From CAZOVB01 sp964583095 (lineage in GTDB: Bacteria; Planctomycetota; Phycisphaerae; SM23-33): a stretch of DNA of 64,000 bases. A program made the translations under genes and the position numbers. The DNA lies in NCBI GenBank assembly GCA_964583095.1, contig CAZOVB010000019.1:11720-75719 (forward strand), written 5' to 3'. Every line of letters begins with the position of its first letter. The stretch's first letter is position 1. The notes beneath the pieces are model-generated. The model did no database searches and had not been told where the DNA came from. It saw only the letters and a program-made list of their open reading frames with translations. Positions 25,353 to 33,543 of the stretch are shown piece by piece.

Positions 25353-28300
25353 TCAGCCGACCTGACAGCGTTGCCAGGTGCCGGGCAGGAAGCGAATATC
25401 GTCGGCCCGGATCGAAATGGAATCGTGCTGGTCCTCCACGCGCCCCGAGATTCGATAGGGGCCGTAGTGGCGGAGTTGATCGGCGCATCGCTCTGCCAGG
25501 TCCGGAAACGCGGTGATTTCCATCAGTCCCCATTCGTCCTCGATGGTCAGAAAGAGCATCGATCGGCCGGACGTGGTGGGGGTGGTCCGCCGGGCTTCCA
25601 GTACACCGGCCACGCGCACGTGCTGCCCGACCAGACGGGCCAGGTCGCGGCTGGTCGCGGTGGTTTCGGCTGCGACGACGGGGCGGAACCAGTCCATGAT
25701 GTGTCGGCCGGGTGTGAAGCCCAGCACGCGCCTCTGGTCAATGTACTTCCGGGCTTCATCGTAGTCTTCCGGGATGTTGGGGATATGCGGCTGAACCGAG
25801 AACATGGCCGGTCCGTGCATATCCCGTGGGGGGCGGATGCGGGCGAAGAGTTTGAGTTCCATCATCTGTGTCGGCCGGTTTCGACCAAAGCAGTCGAACG
25901 CGCCGCAGAGGATCAACGATTGCGTTTCGGTTTCGCCCAGCCGCGTACGAAGAAGGAAGTCGGTGATGCCCTCGAAGGGTTTTTCGCGGCGGCGTCGCCG
26001 GATTTTTTCGACGGCGCCTGGCCCCAGGCCTTCCACGCGGGAGAGCCCGATGCGAATCGCCCCGTCCTCCACGGCGAATTCCTGTCTGGATCGGTTGACA
26101 TCGGGCAGCAGGAACCGCACGCCGTCGCGCTTGGCCTGTTCCACGTACAGGCGGGGATGGTACATGCTCTGGTTGTTGTTCAGGCAGGCTGTCCAGAACT
26201 CCAGCGGGAAGTGCGTTTTGAGGTACGCCCCGCCATAGGCCAGCAGCGCGTAGCTGGCCGCATGGGCCCGACAGAAGGAGTAGGCGTTGTACTTGGCCAT
26301 CTGGACCCAGATATCCTTGGCGTAGTCCATATCGAGTCCGCGGGCCTTGCAGCGGGAGAGGAACTGCCGCGAAAGCTCCAGGCGACGCTGGTCGGTGGGG
26401 CACTTCTGGATGGCCTTGCGGAAACGGTCTGCCTCGCTGAGCGAGCAGTCCAGCATGGCCGCAGCCACAAGCATGACATCGTCCTCGTAGAGCATCACGC
26501 CGCAGGTGGGCGCGAGAATGTCCGCGACCTCCGGCGGCTGGGGGGGCACGGGCTCAAGACCCCGAATGCGCTGGATGAAGGTCTCCTTCATGCCGATGCC
26601 GGCCGCTCCGGGACGAATCAGGGCCAGGATCTTCATCACGTCGCGCGTGTGGTCGGGTCGCATCATCTTGAGCAGGTGTCGCATGGCCGGGGATTCGAGT
26701 TGATTGCAGCCGACGGTATCGGCCGATCGGAGCGTTGTCAGCGTGGCCGGGTCCGCCTCGTCGATCGCCTCGATATCCACGCAGATGCCCCGGTTCTCGG
26801 CGATCAGGCTGCAGGCTTCCCGCACCGTGGAGAGATTGCGATTGCCCAGCAGGTCCAGCTTGACCAGGCGGATGTCCTCGATGCCGTCCTTGTCGTACTG
26901 GGTGATGAGGACATCCTTTGCCGCCGGCTGAAGCGGGGCGTGCTCATCGATGCGCCCGGGAGTGATGACGATTCCCCCCGGATGCACACTGAGCAGGTGG
27001 GGCAATTTGCCCAGGCGCGGCGCGAGCCGTGCGGCCCCAGCCAGGCGGGGCTCGGAGGTCTGCCCCTTCCGGATGGCGCGGGAGATGGTCTGATCGTCCA
27101 CACCCAGGGCCTTGGCGGCTTCGCGAAAGGCCGATCGCGGCTGAAAGCAGTTGTGCGTGGAGACCATGGCGGTGCGCCGGCGTCCCCAGCGTCGGAAGGC
27201 GTAGTCGATCACATCGTCCCGGATTCGCCAGCAGAAATCCACGTCCAGGTCCGGGAAGTCTTCCCGCTGCTCGTGGAGGAATCGTTCGAAGGGGATCCGG
27301 TAGGCCAGGGGACAGACATTGGTAATGCCCAGCAGGTATGCGACAAGGCTGCTGGCGCCGCTGCCGCGACCGGCCACCGGTGCCTGTCGCCGGCGGGCGA
27401 ACTGCACGATGTCCCAGACGACCAGGAAGTAGTCGCAGAAGCCCATGCGTGTGATCAGCTCCAGTTCCCTTTGGAGCCTCGTCTGGGCCCCGGCGGGAGG
27501 GCTTTGGCGGTAGCGGTCGCGCAGGCCCTGACGACAGAGCGATTCGAGTCTGGCCCGGGCCTGGTGTTCGTCGGTGCAGGTTTTGGGGAAAACGGGTTGA
27601 TCGGGGATCAAGCAAAATCGGCTGCACGCCTCGGCCAGCTTCCGGTTGTTCTCCAGGGCCTCGGGCCAGTGATGCAGCTCGTTTTGGATCTGCCGGGCCG
27701 AGCGCAGAAGCGCCCGGGGATGGGGCAGTTGATCGTCGCTGATGTTCTCGATGGTGGTGGCACGGCCGATGGCGCCCAAAAGCTGCGCGGTGGCTCGATC
27801 TTTCGGATCGATCATCATCGCCCGTCCCAGCCCGACCGGACGCAGGGGGCTGGTACGGGCCAACTCGGCCAGGTCCCGAAGGTCGGTGGCGCGCTGGGTG
27901 GGCGGATCGATCCCCAGCCAGAGGGTGGCCGGGTCCATGTCCAGTTCCAGCAGCGTCCGGGCCAGGTCGGGCTGTGTCACGATCCAGTGGACGCCCTGGC
28001 TGCATTCGGGCAGGGGCGAGAGGGCATCGGGCAGGGTTGAACGGGCCGGGGCTGCGAAATCCCGGTAGAGCGGGGAGTCCAGGCAGTGAATGCGGGTGAT
28101 GAGACGCGAGAGGTTGGCATAACCTGTTCGGGACGAGGCCAGGCCCAGCAGGGCGATATTGCCGGCGTGAAGCTCGGCCCCGATAATCGGCGCCAGGCCG
28201 GCCTGGCGTGCGGCGGCGTCGAACAGCGTCGCTGCGCAGAGGTTATTGACATCCGTGATCGCAAGCGCGCGGTGGCCCAGTTCGGCTGCGCGGCGGACCA

Positions 28301-28367
28301 TGGCCTCGGGGCGGTTGACGCCCAGCCGGAACGAATAGGCCGATCGAAGATGAAGGGGGGAGGGCAT
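25353..28367 (-). CDS. dnaE2: error-prone DNA polymerase III alpha subunit, DnaE2/ImuC type
   Basis: 1004 residues, shorter than replicative DnaE (about 1160) and typical of DnaE2. The PHP domain at the start is degenerate: the usual HxH appears as LHLRSAYS. The catalytic carboxylates are in FPDLDVDFCW (Asp373, 375, 377), with GRGSGASS at 333-340. An OB-fold nucleic-acid domain ends the protein. DnaE2 extends past lesions in SOS mutagenesis together with a Y-family partner, here found about 0.8 kb upstream on the same strand. The start ATG has a poor ribosome site and lies 19 bases from an assembly gap, so the upstream region is not reliable. Confidence 0.9.
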   Translation of the reverse strand: MPSPLHLRSAYSFRLGVNRPEAMVRRAAELGHRALAITDVNNLCAATLFDAAARQAGLAPIIGAELHAGNIALLGLASSRTGYANLSRLITRIHCLDSPLYRDFAAPARSTLPDALSPLPECSQGVHWIVTQPDLARTLLELDMDPATLWLGIDPPTQRATDLRDLAELARTSPLRPVGLGRAMMIDPKDRATAQLLGAIGRATTIENISDDQLPHPRALLRSARQIQNELHHWPEALENNRKLAEACSRFCLIPDQPVFPKTCTDEHQARARLESLCRQGLRDRYRQSPPAGAQTRLQRELELITRMGFCDYFLVVWDIVQFARRRQAPVAGRGSGASSLVAYLLGITNVCPLAYRIPFERFLHEQREDFPDLDVDFCWRIRDDVIDYAFRRWGRRRTAMVSTHNCFQPRSAFREAAKALGVDDQTISRAIRKGQTSEPRLAGAARLAPRLGKLPHLLSVHPGGIVITPGRIDEHAPLQPAAKDVLITQYDKDGIEDIRLVKLDLLGNRNLSTVREACSLIAENRGICVDIEAIDEADPATLTTLRSADTVGCNQLESPAMRHLLKMMRPDHTRDVMKILALIRPGAAGIGMKETFIQRIRGLEPVPPQPPEVADILAPTCGVMLYEDDVMLVAAAMLDCSLSEADRFRKAIQKCPTDQRRLELSRQFLSRCKARGLDMDYAKDIWVQMAKYNAYSFCRAHAASYALLAYGGAYLKTHFPLEFWTACLNNNQSMYHPRLYVEQAKRDGVRFLLPDVNRSRQEFAVEDGAIRIGLSRVEGLGPGAVEKIRRRRREKPFEGITDFLLRTRLGETETQSLILCGAFDCFGRNRPTQMMELKLFARIRPPRDMHGPAMFSVQPHIPNIPEDYDEARKYIDQRRVLGFTPGRHIMDWFRPVVAAETTATSRDLARLVGQHVRVAGVLEARRTTPTTSGRSMLFLTIEDEWGLMEITAFPDLAERCADQLRHYGPYRISGRVEDQHDSISIRADDIRFLPGTWQRCQVG

Positions 28368-28541
28368 TAAGATAGAAGGTAAGAGGNNNNNNNNNNNNNN
28401 NNNNNNNNNNNNNNNNNNNNNNNNNNNNNNNNNNNNNNNNNNNNNNNNNNNNNNNNNNNNNNNNNNNNNNNNNNNNNNNNNNNNNNCGAATAGGCCGATC
28501 GAAGATGAAGGGGGGAGGGCATTAAGATAGAAGGTAAGAGG
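28332..28541. other. scaffold gap of 100 N between identical 55-base ends
   Basis: Positions 28387-28486 are N. The 55 bases before the gap (28332-28386) and the 55 bases after it (28487-28541) are identical. Exactly repeated contig ends of this length are what a de Bruijn assembler with k=55 leaves behind, so the 100 N is a placeholder, not a measured distance. The right-hand copy repeats the first codons of dnaE2, so part of it may be artificial. True sequence could be shorter, or longer if more repeat units exist. Confidence 0.85.
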
Positions 28542-28690
28542 TTAGTGGGGTAGCGTTGGGTGGTGGTCGGTCATCGTGGGGCTCCTGAACAGCAGGTGAA
28601 AGGTAAGAGGTTAAAGGGTAAAGGGGTCGCGTTGGGTGGTGGTCGGTCATCGTGGGGTTCCTGAACAGCAGGTGAAAGGTAAGAGGTTAA
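28533..28690. repeat. short tandem repeat, two copies and a partial third
   Basis: Units at 28533-28601 and 28602-28677 start with GGTAAGAGGTTA and share the block GTTGGGTGGTGGTCGGTCAT and the ending CCTGAACAGCAGGTGAAA. A third partial start lies at 28678-28690 and reaches the end of the next gene. The left side of the gap also ends in GGTAAGAGG. The units differ by a small indel and single substitutions. I see no gene in this stretch. Confidence 0.75.
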
Positions 28691-29070
28691 AGGTTGGAGT
28701 CGGTTTGTTTGCGATTCATCGCTTTGTAAATACCTCGAAGCATTTTTGCGCATTGCATATAGGTGTCCATGAGTTCGTTGTATTCTTCTTTGGGCAAGTA
28801 CTGTTTTCGTAAAGCAATGAGCAGGTGATGTTGCGTTTCGCGCAGTTCTCCCAAGGAACGGCTGATCGCCTGCAGATACATCTTGGCGTGACGGTTATTG
28901 AAGCCTTCGGCCAGATTCGCGGGAATGGAATTGGAGGATCTTCGAATCTGAGATCCCAGTTCATAAAGCTCGAATTGTGGAAATTGCATCGACAGCTTAT
29001 GAATGCGAAGATGCAGGTCCACCAGCCATCGATAGACTTTCAAATCACCGACCTTCTCTATGCGAGCCAT
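28687..29070 (-). CDS. four-helix bundle protein (23S rRNA intervening-sequence type)
   Basis: 127 residues, the usual size for this family. Landmarks are LKVYRWLVDL near the start, LGSQIRRSSNSIPANLAEGF in the second helix and SLGELRETQHHL in the third. The family occurs both inside 23S rRNA insertions and as stand-alone genes; its function is unknown. Its base composition is clearly lower in GC than all neighbours, and it is bordered on both sides by purine- or pyrimidine-rich low-complexity repeats. It sits between two polymerase genes that normally lie together, so it looks like a later insertion in the operon. Confidence 0.85.
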   Translation of the reverse strand: MARIEKVGDLKVYRWLVDLHLRIHKLSMQFPQFELYELGSQIRRSSNSIPANLAEGFNNRHAKMYLQAISRSLGELRETQHHLLIALRKQYLPKEEYNELMDTYMQCAKMLRGIYKAMNRKQTDSNL

Positions 29071-29147
29071 TCCGAGGCCTCCCGTGTGCTGTTTTGTTCT
29101 GTTTTCACTTTTACCTTTCCCCTTTCCCCTTTCATCTACTTGTTGCC

Positions 29148-30452
29148 CTATTTCGTCAGTGCCGGCGTGCGGAGGACGAAACCGTAGTCGTTCTGATCGA
29201 GGAGTTTGAGCAGCGGGGCGGACTTGCCCGAGACGATGGCGGCGTGGCCCCAGCGGTCGCGGATGTCGTCGACAGCCCCGAGGAGCCTGCGCCGGCGGAG
29301 GTCGGGTTCCGGCTCAAACAGCCGCGGGCCGGCGTCGCGGGAGAGGTTGCCCAGGACGATTCCCACATGGCGCAGGCTCACCCGGCGCGTGTGAAGCCGG
29401 GCGAAGAGTTCATCGGTGAACGGCTCGACGTGCTGGTCGCAGTCCGAGGGGGCGGGAAGGGCTTTGCGGGCACAGCGACGGTTCCAGTCGTCGTAGCAGA
29501 GGGAAAGTTCGACACAGCCGACCTGGAGCTTCTGGGCCCGGAGCATCCGCATCGCCCGTTCGAGCAGGTAGCAGAGCATTGCGCGGATCTCCTGCAGGTC
29601 ACTGGTGGGCTGGTGGAAGGTCGTTTCCCGGGAGATTGTCTTGGGCATGGCCCGGGTTTTGATGTCCTGCACGTCCCGGCCGCGGGCGCGCTCGTAGAGA
29701 ACGTCGCCGCGCCGGCCGAACATTTCCCGCAGAATGTCCAGGGACAGGGCGCGAAATTCCCCGACCGTTCGGATATTGATCCGGGCCAGTTGCTCGGCGG
29801 TTTTTCGGCCTACCCCGGGCAGCCGGGAAATCGGCAACGGTTCGAGGTAGTCCATCTCCTGTCCTTGGGCGATGGCGCCCACGCCCCTGGGCTTTGCGGC
29901 CGAGGAGGCCATCTTGGCCAGCATGCGGTTGGGCGCTACGCCTACCGAGACGGGCAGACCGACTTGCCGGGCGATTCGCTGCTGGAGGCTTCGGCCCAGA
30001 TCGACGGGAGATTCGTAGAAGCCCTCCATGCCGGTGATGTCCCCGTAGGCCTCATCGAGGAAGGTCTCGATCCCGCAGGTGTAGTCGCGACAGATGCGCC
30101 AGATGTGCTGGGCAAAGCAGCGATAGACGTGGTAGTTTCCTTCGAGGATCACCAGGTCGGGACACTGTTTGCGGGCCCGGGTCAGGGGCATGCCCGCCCG
30201 CAGGCCGTATTCGCGGGCTTCGTAGCTGCACGAGGCGATGACGCCGTTTCCCACGGCCACGGGTCTGTCGCGCAGGGGCGGGATGAGCAGTTGCTCCACC
30301 GAGGCGAAGAAGGCATCGACATCCACGTGAAGGACCATGGGCCGGCGTTTCCGGTCGAACCAGGGGCCCTTGAGGACGGGTCTGTGGGCGGGGGTCTTGC
30401 CGGCAGCGGAGGGGTGGCCCTTGAGGAACGCAAGCAGTTTTCGGCCTGGCAT
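29148..30452 (-). CDS. dinB: Y-family DNA polymerase (DinB / Pol IV-like)
   Basis: 434 residues from an ATG with AAGGAG seven bases upstream. The palm begins LHVDVDAFFASVE (Asp44) and has the paired acids in FLDEAYGD (Asp133-Glu134). VGVAPNRMLAKMASSAAKP is the conserved fingers segment. A helix-hairpin-helix ISRLPGVGRKTAEQL and a little-finger domain follow. The catalytic residues are intact, so unlike most ImuB proteins it should be an active translesion polymerase. It is on the same strand as dnaE2 and starts 11 bases after a small gene, as in SOS mutagenesis cassettes. Confidence 0.92.
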   Translation of the reverse strand: MPGRKLLAFLKGHPSAAGKTPAHRPVLKGPWFDRKRRPMVLHVDVDAFFASVEQLLIPPLRDRPVAVGNGVIASCSYEAREYGLRAGMPLTRARKQCPDLVILEGNYHVYRCFAQHIWRICRDYTCGIETFLDEAYGDITGMEGFYESPVDLGRSLQQRIARQVGLPVSVGVAPNRMLAKMASSAAKPRGVGAIAQGQEMDYLEPLPISRLPGVGRKTAEQLARINIRTVGEFRALSLDILREMFGRRGDVLYERARGRDVQDIKTRAMPKTISRETTFHQPTSDLQEIRAMLCYLLERAMRMLRAQKLQVGCVELSLCYDDWNRRCARKALPAPSDCDQHVEPFTDELFARLHTRRVSLRHVGIVLGNLSRDAGPRLFEPEPDLRRRRLLGAVDDIRDRWGHAAIVSGKSAPLLKLLDQNDYGFVLRTPALTK

Positions 30453-30463
30453 GGGGTTCTCCT

Positions 30464-30715
30464 TCAGCCCTGGAGGACAATTTGGTCGAGCCACCACTGC
30501 ACGTCGAGCAGGGCGAAGTGGATCATGAATGTTTCGTCCCCGACCTGGACGCTGAAGTGCAGCACGGGGCCGTCGCCGCTGTGGTCGCTCCAGCGGCCGT
30601 TGACGCGGTCGACGCGGTAGGCCCGTTCGTTCCAGAGCAGACGCAGGGGGGTAACAGCGCCGTTGGAGCAGTCGGCCAGCACGCGAATGGGCATGTCGAT
30701 TGTCTCGATGTTCAT
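30464..30715 (-). CDS. small protein of a polymerase cassette, DUF6504-like
   Basis: 83 residues, all-beta in appearance with several Trp and Tyr: LRLLWNERAYRVDRVNGRW and FALLDVQWWLDQIVLQG. The plan, a short strand-rich protein with a YRVDRV...RW core ending in a hydrophobic Trp motif, resembles DUF6504 proteins found next to ImuB/DinB genes in other phyla. It ends 11 bases before dinB. Role is unknown; a polymerase accessory is the obvious guess. Confidence 0.65.
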   Translation of the reverse strand: MNIETIDMPIRVLADCSNGAVTPLRLLWNERAYRVDRVNGRWSDHSGDGPVLHFSVQVGDETFMIHFALLDVQWWLDQIVLQG

Positions 30716-30969
30716 GATGGCTCTGGGACAGGAGGCTTGTCTTTGCCACCGGCCGGGAAATCCGCCTTGCCGGCCTGTTGCGGCAAGGGCGCCGGCTGGG
30801 GCCGGCCTCTTGGCAACGCCGCCAGCGCAGAACCGAAGCGCTCGCGGCCCGCGGCCGCCTGGGCGATTTCGATCCTGAGTGGGCCGGCCGGGAGTTCCAC
30901 GCCCCGAATTTCGCTTCGTCCGGGCCGCCCTTTTGCTATCGGCAGGAATCCAAACGGATACCTAACATA

Positions 30970-30998
30970 ATAGTAGATTCCCGCAGAAGAAAAGTCAA
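30970..30998 (-). promoter_or_regulatory. promoter facing the dinB-dnaE2 operon
   Basis: On the minus strand TTGACT (30998-30993) and TACTAT (30975-30970) are spaced by 17 bases, an almost ideal housekeeping promoter. Transcription would begin near 30962, leaving a leader of about 245 bases before the small-protein gene. Confidence 0.6.
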
Positions 30999-31080
30999 TG
31001 TCTTTCCGGCGCGGTCGGACCTCCTGCGCAATTGAACAAATGGGTGGCGGCGGGCAGGATTTGAAGGCCACCACAACGAT

Positions 31081-31097
31081 TCTGAAGTTTCTTCAGA
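31081..31097. promoter_or_regulatory. palindrome TCTGAAG-TTT-CTTCAGA
   Basis: Perfect seven-base arms around a TTT centre. The same core recurs 73 bases away at 31154-31170. It lies about 85 bases upstream of the TTGACT/TACTAT promoter. This form (short arms, fixed 3-base centre) suits a dimeric repressor such as LexA, but the local LexA motif is unknown. Confidence 0.5.
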
Positions 31098-31153
31098 TGG
31101 GCCGTCGCATCGAGCCGGCGAGTCGCAGCCGTTACCCCCTCTGCTGGAAGTTG

Positions 31154-31198
31154 CCTGAAGAAACTTCAAGAGTATATTCCGCAAAGCACATGGGACAA
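31154..31198 (-). promoter_or_regulatory. second palindrome overlapping a promoter start region
   Basis: CCTGAAG-AAA-CTTCAAG (31154-31170) is the same palindrome with one arm mismatch. On the minus strand it lies directly after a promoter: TTGTCC (31198-31193), 16 bases, TATACT (31176-31171). On the plus strand TTGCCT (31151-31156) and TATATT (31173-31178), also 16 apart, bracket it. Either way the site covers the polymerase-binding region, as a repressor site would. Confidence 0.5.
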
Positions 31199-31347
31199 TA
31201 GAACTGTAAGAATAGGTCTATAAATAAGTTGGAAGACCTGTCGCCTCCTGGGACCCGGCGCCCCACCCGGGGAAGGGGGTTTCTATCCCCCCGCCAGACT
31301 CATTTTGCCCCTTGGCACGAAGAGGATTCGCAAACGAACAAACCCGA

Positions 31348-32070
31348 TCAGTCCATCCAGCGGCAGACTTCTCCGGCATGGGAGTAGAACTCGCCCGTAT
31401 CCGAAAGCGACAGGCCATCGGTGGTCCGGATCATCCCGGAGACCGACTCTTCGGGTGTAAGGGGCGGCGTGCGGTCGGAGCCCGCGGTCATGTCGGTGGC
31501 CACGAAACCCGGAGCCATGCCGCAGCAGAGGATGCCCTCGGGCTTCAGGTCGCCGGCCAGGGAGCGGATGATCTTGTTCAGGCCTGCCTTGGTCGCACCG
31601 TAGCTGTATTGCCTTCCAGCCTGGAGGGGGCTGCGTCCCAGCAGTCCGGCCCCGCTGGTCAGGTGGATGACCCGCCCTGCCTCGGCCCGGGCCAGCAGAG
31701 GCCGGAAGTGCTTGCACATGATCGCCGGCCCGATCGCGTTGACGTGGTAGACGTAGAGCATGTCCTGGACGTCGAGTTTGTCCAGGCCCTCTTCACCCGG
31801 GGCGAACAGACCGGCATTGCAGACCAGCGCGTCGAGCCGATCGGCCTGATGCGAGATGAATTCGGCGGCGGCGAGGATCTGGTCTTCCCGCGTGACATCC
31901 AGGGTGACGGGGATCACCCGCTGGGGCATCTGCCGGATAAGCTCCTGAAGGCGGTGGGCGGATTCCGGATCGCGGCAAGTGGCGAAGACGGTATCTCCGC
32001 GTGCGGCGTACTGGCGTGCGAACTCCAGGCCGATGCTTCGACTGGAACCGGTAACAGCTACGTAAGCCAT
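31348..32070 (-). CDS. short-chain dehydrogenase/reductase
   Basis: 240 residues. The NAD(P)-binding turn is TGSSRSIG (7-14), followed by CNAG (in LVCNAG) and the catalytic YGATK (in YSYGATKAG), so the Tyr-Lys pair is intact. Ser in HLTSGAG completes the triad. The ATG at 32070 is chosen because the extension upstream covers the thioredoxin gene region and has no ribosome site. The gene follows the small thioredoxin and is divergent from the desaturase block. SDRs of this kind accompany FAD/DUF1365/CFA clusters in proteobacteria, so a role in lipid modification is possible. Confidence 0.85.
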   Translation of the reverse strand: MAYVAVTGSSRSIGLEFARQYAARGDTVFATCRDPESAHRLQELIRQMPQRVIPVTLDVTREDQILAAAEFISHQADRLDALVCNAGLFAPGEEGLDKLDVQDMLYVYHVNAIGPAIMCKHFRPLLARAEAGRVIHLTSGAGLLGRSPLQAGRQYSYGATKAGLNKIIRSLAGDLKPEGILCCGMAPGFVATDMTAGSDRTPPLTPEESVSGMIRTTDGLSLSDTGEFYSHAGEVCRWMD

Positions 32071-32119
32071 GGACAGGCCTCCGCTGGGACGGTGTCGGGT
32101 TGTTGGCTCCCCCGGGGCC

Positions 32120-32353
32120 TCAGGCGATGAGGCTCTCCAGGTCGCGGGGGGGCATGACCTTTCCGACCAGGACGATATCGCCATCGACCTCCAGGGCGGG
32201 GGTCATGACGGCCCCGTGCTCGGCGATCTGCTGGGGGTCGGTTACGGTCTTCAACTGGTATTCCAGGCCAAGGGTCTCGGCGGCAATGCGGACATTGTCT
32301 GCCAACTGCTCGCACCGCGGACAGCCGGGACCAAGAACAAAAATGCTTTTCAT
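32120..32353 (-). CDS. small thioredoxin-family protein (CPRC)
   Basis: 77 residues, a minimal thioredoxin fold with redox motif CPRC (Cys11-Cys14) directly after the first strand, and cis-Pro in VMTPALEVDG. This is the archaeal-type mini-thioredoxin (redox-active disulfide protein 2) group. ATG follows AAGGATCCGCAGT. It is upstream of the SDR with 49 bases between, and divergent from the desaturase. It may reduce a disulfide in one of the neighbouring enzymes. Confidence 0.85.
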   Translation of the reverse strand: MKSIFVLGPGCPRCEQLADNVRIAAETLGLEYQLKTVTDPQQIAEHGAVMTPALEVDGDIVLVGKVMPPRDLESLIA

Positions 32354-32553
32354 ACTGCGGATCCTTTTCCTCTTGGGGCTTCAGGATGCAACACCCTAGC
32401 GGCAGGAAGGTTCCGATGCAAACCGGCGCTTTCGGACCGACCGGGCGCGACGGTGTTGTTCGGGCGGCGATGAATCCATAGAATGACAGGTGTGGGCCAA
32501 AGCAGGCCCCCTTGTGTACTGTTTTTGCAGGTTTCCGGGGCCACGGAGCCGAC

Positions 32554-33540
32554 ATGGGTGAAACGACCGCCAGAAGTTCGATCTTCAGACGCCGGCTGCG
32601 CAGTATCGGCCAGTGGTTCGATGGGGAAGTGCAGGATGATTCCGCCGTGGTCGACGCTGCCGGTGACCGCGTCCAGTGGGTGCGGATCCTGCCCTTCCTG
32701 GCCCTGCACGCGGCGTGTCTGGGGGTGATCTGGACCGGCTGGAGCGTGGTGGCCGTCGCGACGGCCGGCGGGCTGTACCTTGTGAGAATGTTCGCCATCA
32801 CCGGCGGGTACCACCGCTACTTCTCGCACCGGACGTATCGCCTCTCGCGGGGCGGGCAGTTCGCGATGGCTCTGCTGGGCAATTCCGCCGCCCAGCGAGG
32901 CCCGCTCTGGTGGGCGGCCCATCACCGGCATCACCACCGCTGTGCCGATGAGCCCGACGATGTACACTCACCCGTGCAGCGCGGCTTCTGGTGGAGCCAC
33001 GTGCTCTGGCTGACCACGGCCCGAAACTTCGCCACGCGCAAGGAACGGGTCCAGGACTGGATGCGCTACCCCGAGCTTCGTTTCCTCAACCGTTTCAGCA
33101 TGCTGGTACCCCTGGCGCTATTGGGGCTGCTTCTGGCGGCCGGGGGCATCCTCAGCCGCATCGCGCCCCAACTGGGCACCTCTGCCCTGCAGATGGGCGT
33201 CTGGGGGTTTGCGATCTCCACGGTGGTGCTCTTGCACGCCACCAGCACGATCAACTCCCTGGACCACATGGTGGGCCGCCGCGCCTACGATACCCCCGAC
33301 CAGAGCCGGAACAACTGGCTGCTGGCCATCCTGACTCTCGGCGAGGGGTGGCACAACAACCATCATTATTACGCCTCCACGGTTCGCCAGGGCTTTCGCT
33401 GGTGGCAGTGGGATCCGACCTACTACACGCTGAAATTCCTCAGTTGGCTGGGGGTGGTGCGGGATCTCAAGGAACTGCCCCCCAAGGTCTTGGCCGGGCA
33501 CGACCGCCGCAGCGCCTCCCAATCCGGGCAGGGGAGCTGA
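32554..33540 (+). CDS. fatty acyl desaturase, membrane di-iron (delta-9 type)
   Basis: 328 residues. Three histidine clusters bind the di-iron centre: HRYFSH, HRHHH and HNNHH, in the order and spacing of acyl-CoA/acyl-lipid delta-9 desaturases. About four membrane helices are visible. Start ATG at 32554 is preferred to an upstream in-frame codon. It is first in a tightly packed plus-strand run with the FAD oxidoreductase, DUF1365 and CFA-type methyltransferase genes, and could supply the double bond those enzymes act on. It needs oxygen, which suggests an organism that meets oxygen at least at times. Confidence 0.9.
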   Translation: MGETTARSSIFRRRLRSIGQWFDGEVQDDSAVVDAAGDRVQWVRILPFLALHAACLGVIWTGWSVVAVATAGGLYLVRMFAITGGYHRYFSHRTYRLSRGGQFAMALLGNSAAQRGPLWWAAHHRHHHRCADEPDDVHSPVQRGFWWSHVLWLTTARNFATRKERVQDWMRYPELRFLNRFSMLVPLALLGLLLAAGGILSRIAPQLGTSALQMGVWGFAISTVVLLHATSTINSLDHMVGRRAYDTPDQSRNNWLLAILTLGEGWHNNHHYYASTVRQGFRWWQWDPTYYTLKFLSWLGVVRDLKELPPKVLAGHDRRSASQSGQGS

Positions 33541-33543
33541 CCG

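Larger units (their letters stand above)
30716..31347. other. 632-base intergenic region with promoters and palindromes upstream of the mutagenesis operon
   Basis: No secure gene. Minus-strand frame 30900-30712 (62 residues, GTG start, ending inside the next start codon as ATGA) is possible but unrecognised, and too short for an ImuA protein. Two convincing promoters face the operon (see separate entries), together with two similar palindromes. The part 30716-30960 is very GC-rich and could fold as an RNA leader. Near 31260-31300 is GGGGG-ATAGAA-ACCCCC in minus orientation, possibly the end of the SDR transcript. Confidence 0.5.

Noticed and set aside
28533..28690. Repeats considered as a CRISPR array
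   Set aside because: Adjacent units of about 70-76 bases are direct tandem copies with no variable spacers and no cas genes nearby.
30712..31074. Possible ImuA remnant upstream of the small-protein gene
   Set aside because: No Walker motif and no RecA-like segment, and a promoter (30970-30998) lies inside the frame. At most 62 residues from GTG 30900 could be translated; too little to name.
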